From Streptomyces sp. 71268 (GTDB lineage: Bacteria; Actinomycetota; Actinomycetes; Streptomycetales; Streptomycetaceae), in contig NZ_CP114200.1 in the NCBI RefSeq assembly GCF_029392895.1, positions 5,958,501-6,022,500 of the forward strand: a stretch of DNA of 64,000 bases, written 5' to 3'. Below are positions 63,606-64,000 of the stretch, piece by piece. A program made the translations under genes and the position numbers. Position 1 is the stretch's first letter. Every line of letters begins with the position of its first letter. The notes beneath the pieces are model-generated. The model was given only the letters and a program-made list of their open reading frames with translations, ran no database searches and was not told the origin of the DNA.

Positions 63606-63758
63606 GCGCTACGCGTCACAGGGCCATTCCGAGCCCCCGGGAGCGGGCCCGTCGCCGCCCGGGCTGGTGCCGCCGGCCCGGCGAGGGCGGCGGGCGGGTG
63701 CGGGCCGGGCGGGCGTTTCGCAGGACGAGATGGCCCGGGGCCCGCGCGGCGGCGCCGC

Positions 63759-63764
63759 TAGGCT
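63759..63764 (+). promoter_or_regulatory. -10 element before proA
   Basis: TAGGCT ends seven bases before the proA ATG, with no ribosome-binding sequence between. This suggests a leaderless transcript, like valS and folC. Confidence 0.45.
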
Positions 63765-63771
63765 GCCGCGC

Positions 63772-64000
63772 ATGAGCAGCAGCGAATCCGCACCCTCCCC
63801 CGTCGTCCAGTCCGCCCGCCGCGCCCGGGAGGCCGCCGCCACGCTGGCGCCACTGCCGCGCGCGGCCAAGGACGCGGCGCTGCTCGCGATCGCCGACGCG
63901 CTGGGCGCCCGGGCCACCGAGATCATCGAGGCCAACGCCGAGGACGTCGAGCGGGCGCGCGCGGCCGGCACCTCCGACGCCCTCGTGGACCGGCTCACGC
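63772..64000 (+). CDS. proA: Gamma-glutamyl phosphate reductase (partial, 5' end only)
   Basis: N-terminal 76 residues of the second proline-synthesis enzyme, an aldehyde-dehydrogenase-fold reductase. The piece reads [34 protein letters not shown] (in part: [20 protein letters not shown]) and [23 protein letters not shown], a standard ProA start. The catalytic cysteine lies beyond the window. ATG 63772 fits a leaderless start. Confidence 0.93.
   Translation, partial: MSSSESAPSPVVQSARRAREAAATLAPLPRAAKDAALLAIADALGARATEIIEANAEDVERARAAGTSDALVDRLT

Overview
The window is about 72% GC with near-saturated G/C at third codon positions, many GTG starts, and the gene order tRNA-tig-clpP1-clpP2-clpX, valS-folC-DUF4233-ndk, mreB-mreC-mreD-pbp2-rodA, rne-rplU-rpmA-obg-proB-proA. 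From general knowledge this is the conserved core chromosome of Streptomyces or a very close relative. I see no integrase, transposase, CRISPR array or prophage. Names rest on reading motifs; no database search was run.

Layout. 1-2.4 kb: 5' part of pepN and the iron superoxide dismutase gene sodF with a perfect nickel-responsive Nur box. 2.6-8.3 kb: three paralogous amino-acid permeases, each preceded by its own different palindrome, with bioY between the second and third. 8.3-12.7 kb: rpiB, a Nei-type DNA glycosylase, a membrane PP2C phosphatase and a CPA2 antiporter. 13-17.2 kb: a two-gene MacB/FtsX-type ABC system and a small HD hydrolase. 17.3-19.1 kb: a gene-poor, locally lower-GC patch with a decayed membrane-protein gene, a 64-residue membrane protein and tRNA-Gly. 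19.3-24.6 kb: tRNA-Pro, trigger factor and the ClpP1-ClpP2-ClpX protease with a ClgR box.

24.6-32.4 kb: two related proline/glycine/tyrosine-rich membrane-anchored proteins, valS and folC (both with leaderless-type promoters), a DUF4233 protein and ndk. 32.7-39.3 kb: the cell-shape and spore-wall cluster mreB, mreC, mreD, pbp2, rodA, with a possible 40-residue ORF overlapping the mreD and pbp2 ends. 39.4-46.6 kb: a four-domain anti-sigma-type kinase/PAS/GAF/PP2C protein, a winged-helix regulator divergent from a Tat-exported hydrolase, and a CYTH-CHAD protein. 46.8-51.6 kb: the TIGR03960 and TIGR03936 radical-SAM pair, separated by a Ser/Thr kinase fused across the membrane to an FKBP-type prolyl isomerase. 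51.9-58.9 kb: a large RNase E with repeats on both sides of its core, then L21, L27 and Obg. 59-64 kb: a membrane-anchored CDP-glycerol glycerophosphotransferase-like protein, proB, a conserved hypothetical gene and the start of proA.

Functionally the window joins protein folding and turnover (tig, clp, FKBP kinase), translation (valS, tRNAs, L21, L27, Obg, RNase E), elongasome and spore-envelope building (mre, pbp2, rodA, the glycerophosphotransferase) and proline synthesis. Most convergent ends carry long perfect GC-rich hairpins. The most unusual items are the kinase-FKBP fusion, the decayed gene at 17.3-17.7 kb, a likely CTG start, possible leaderless starts, and several unassigned palindromic operators.
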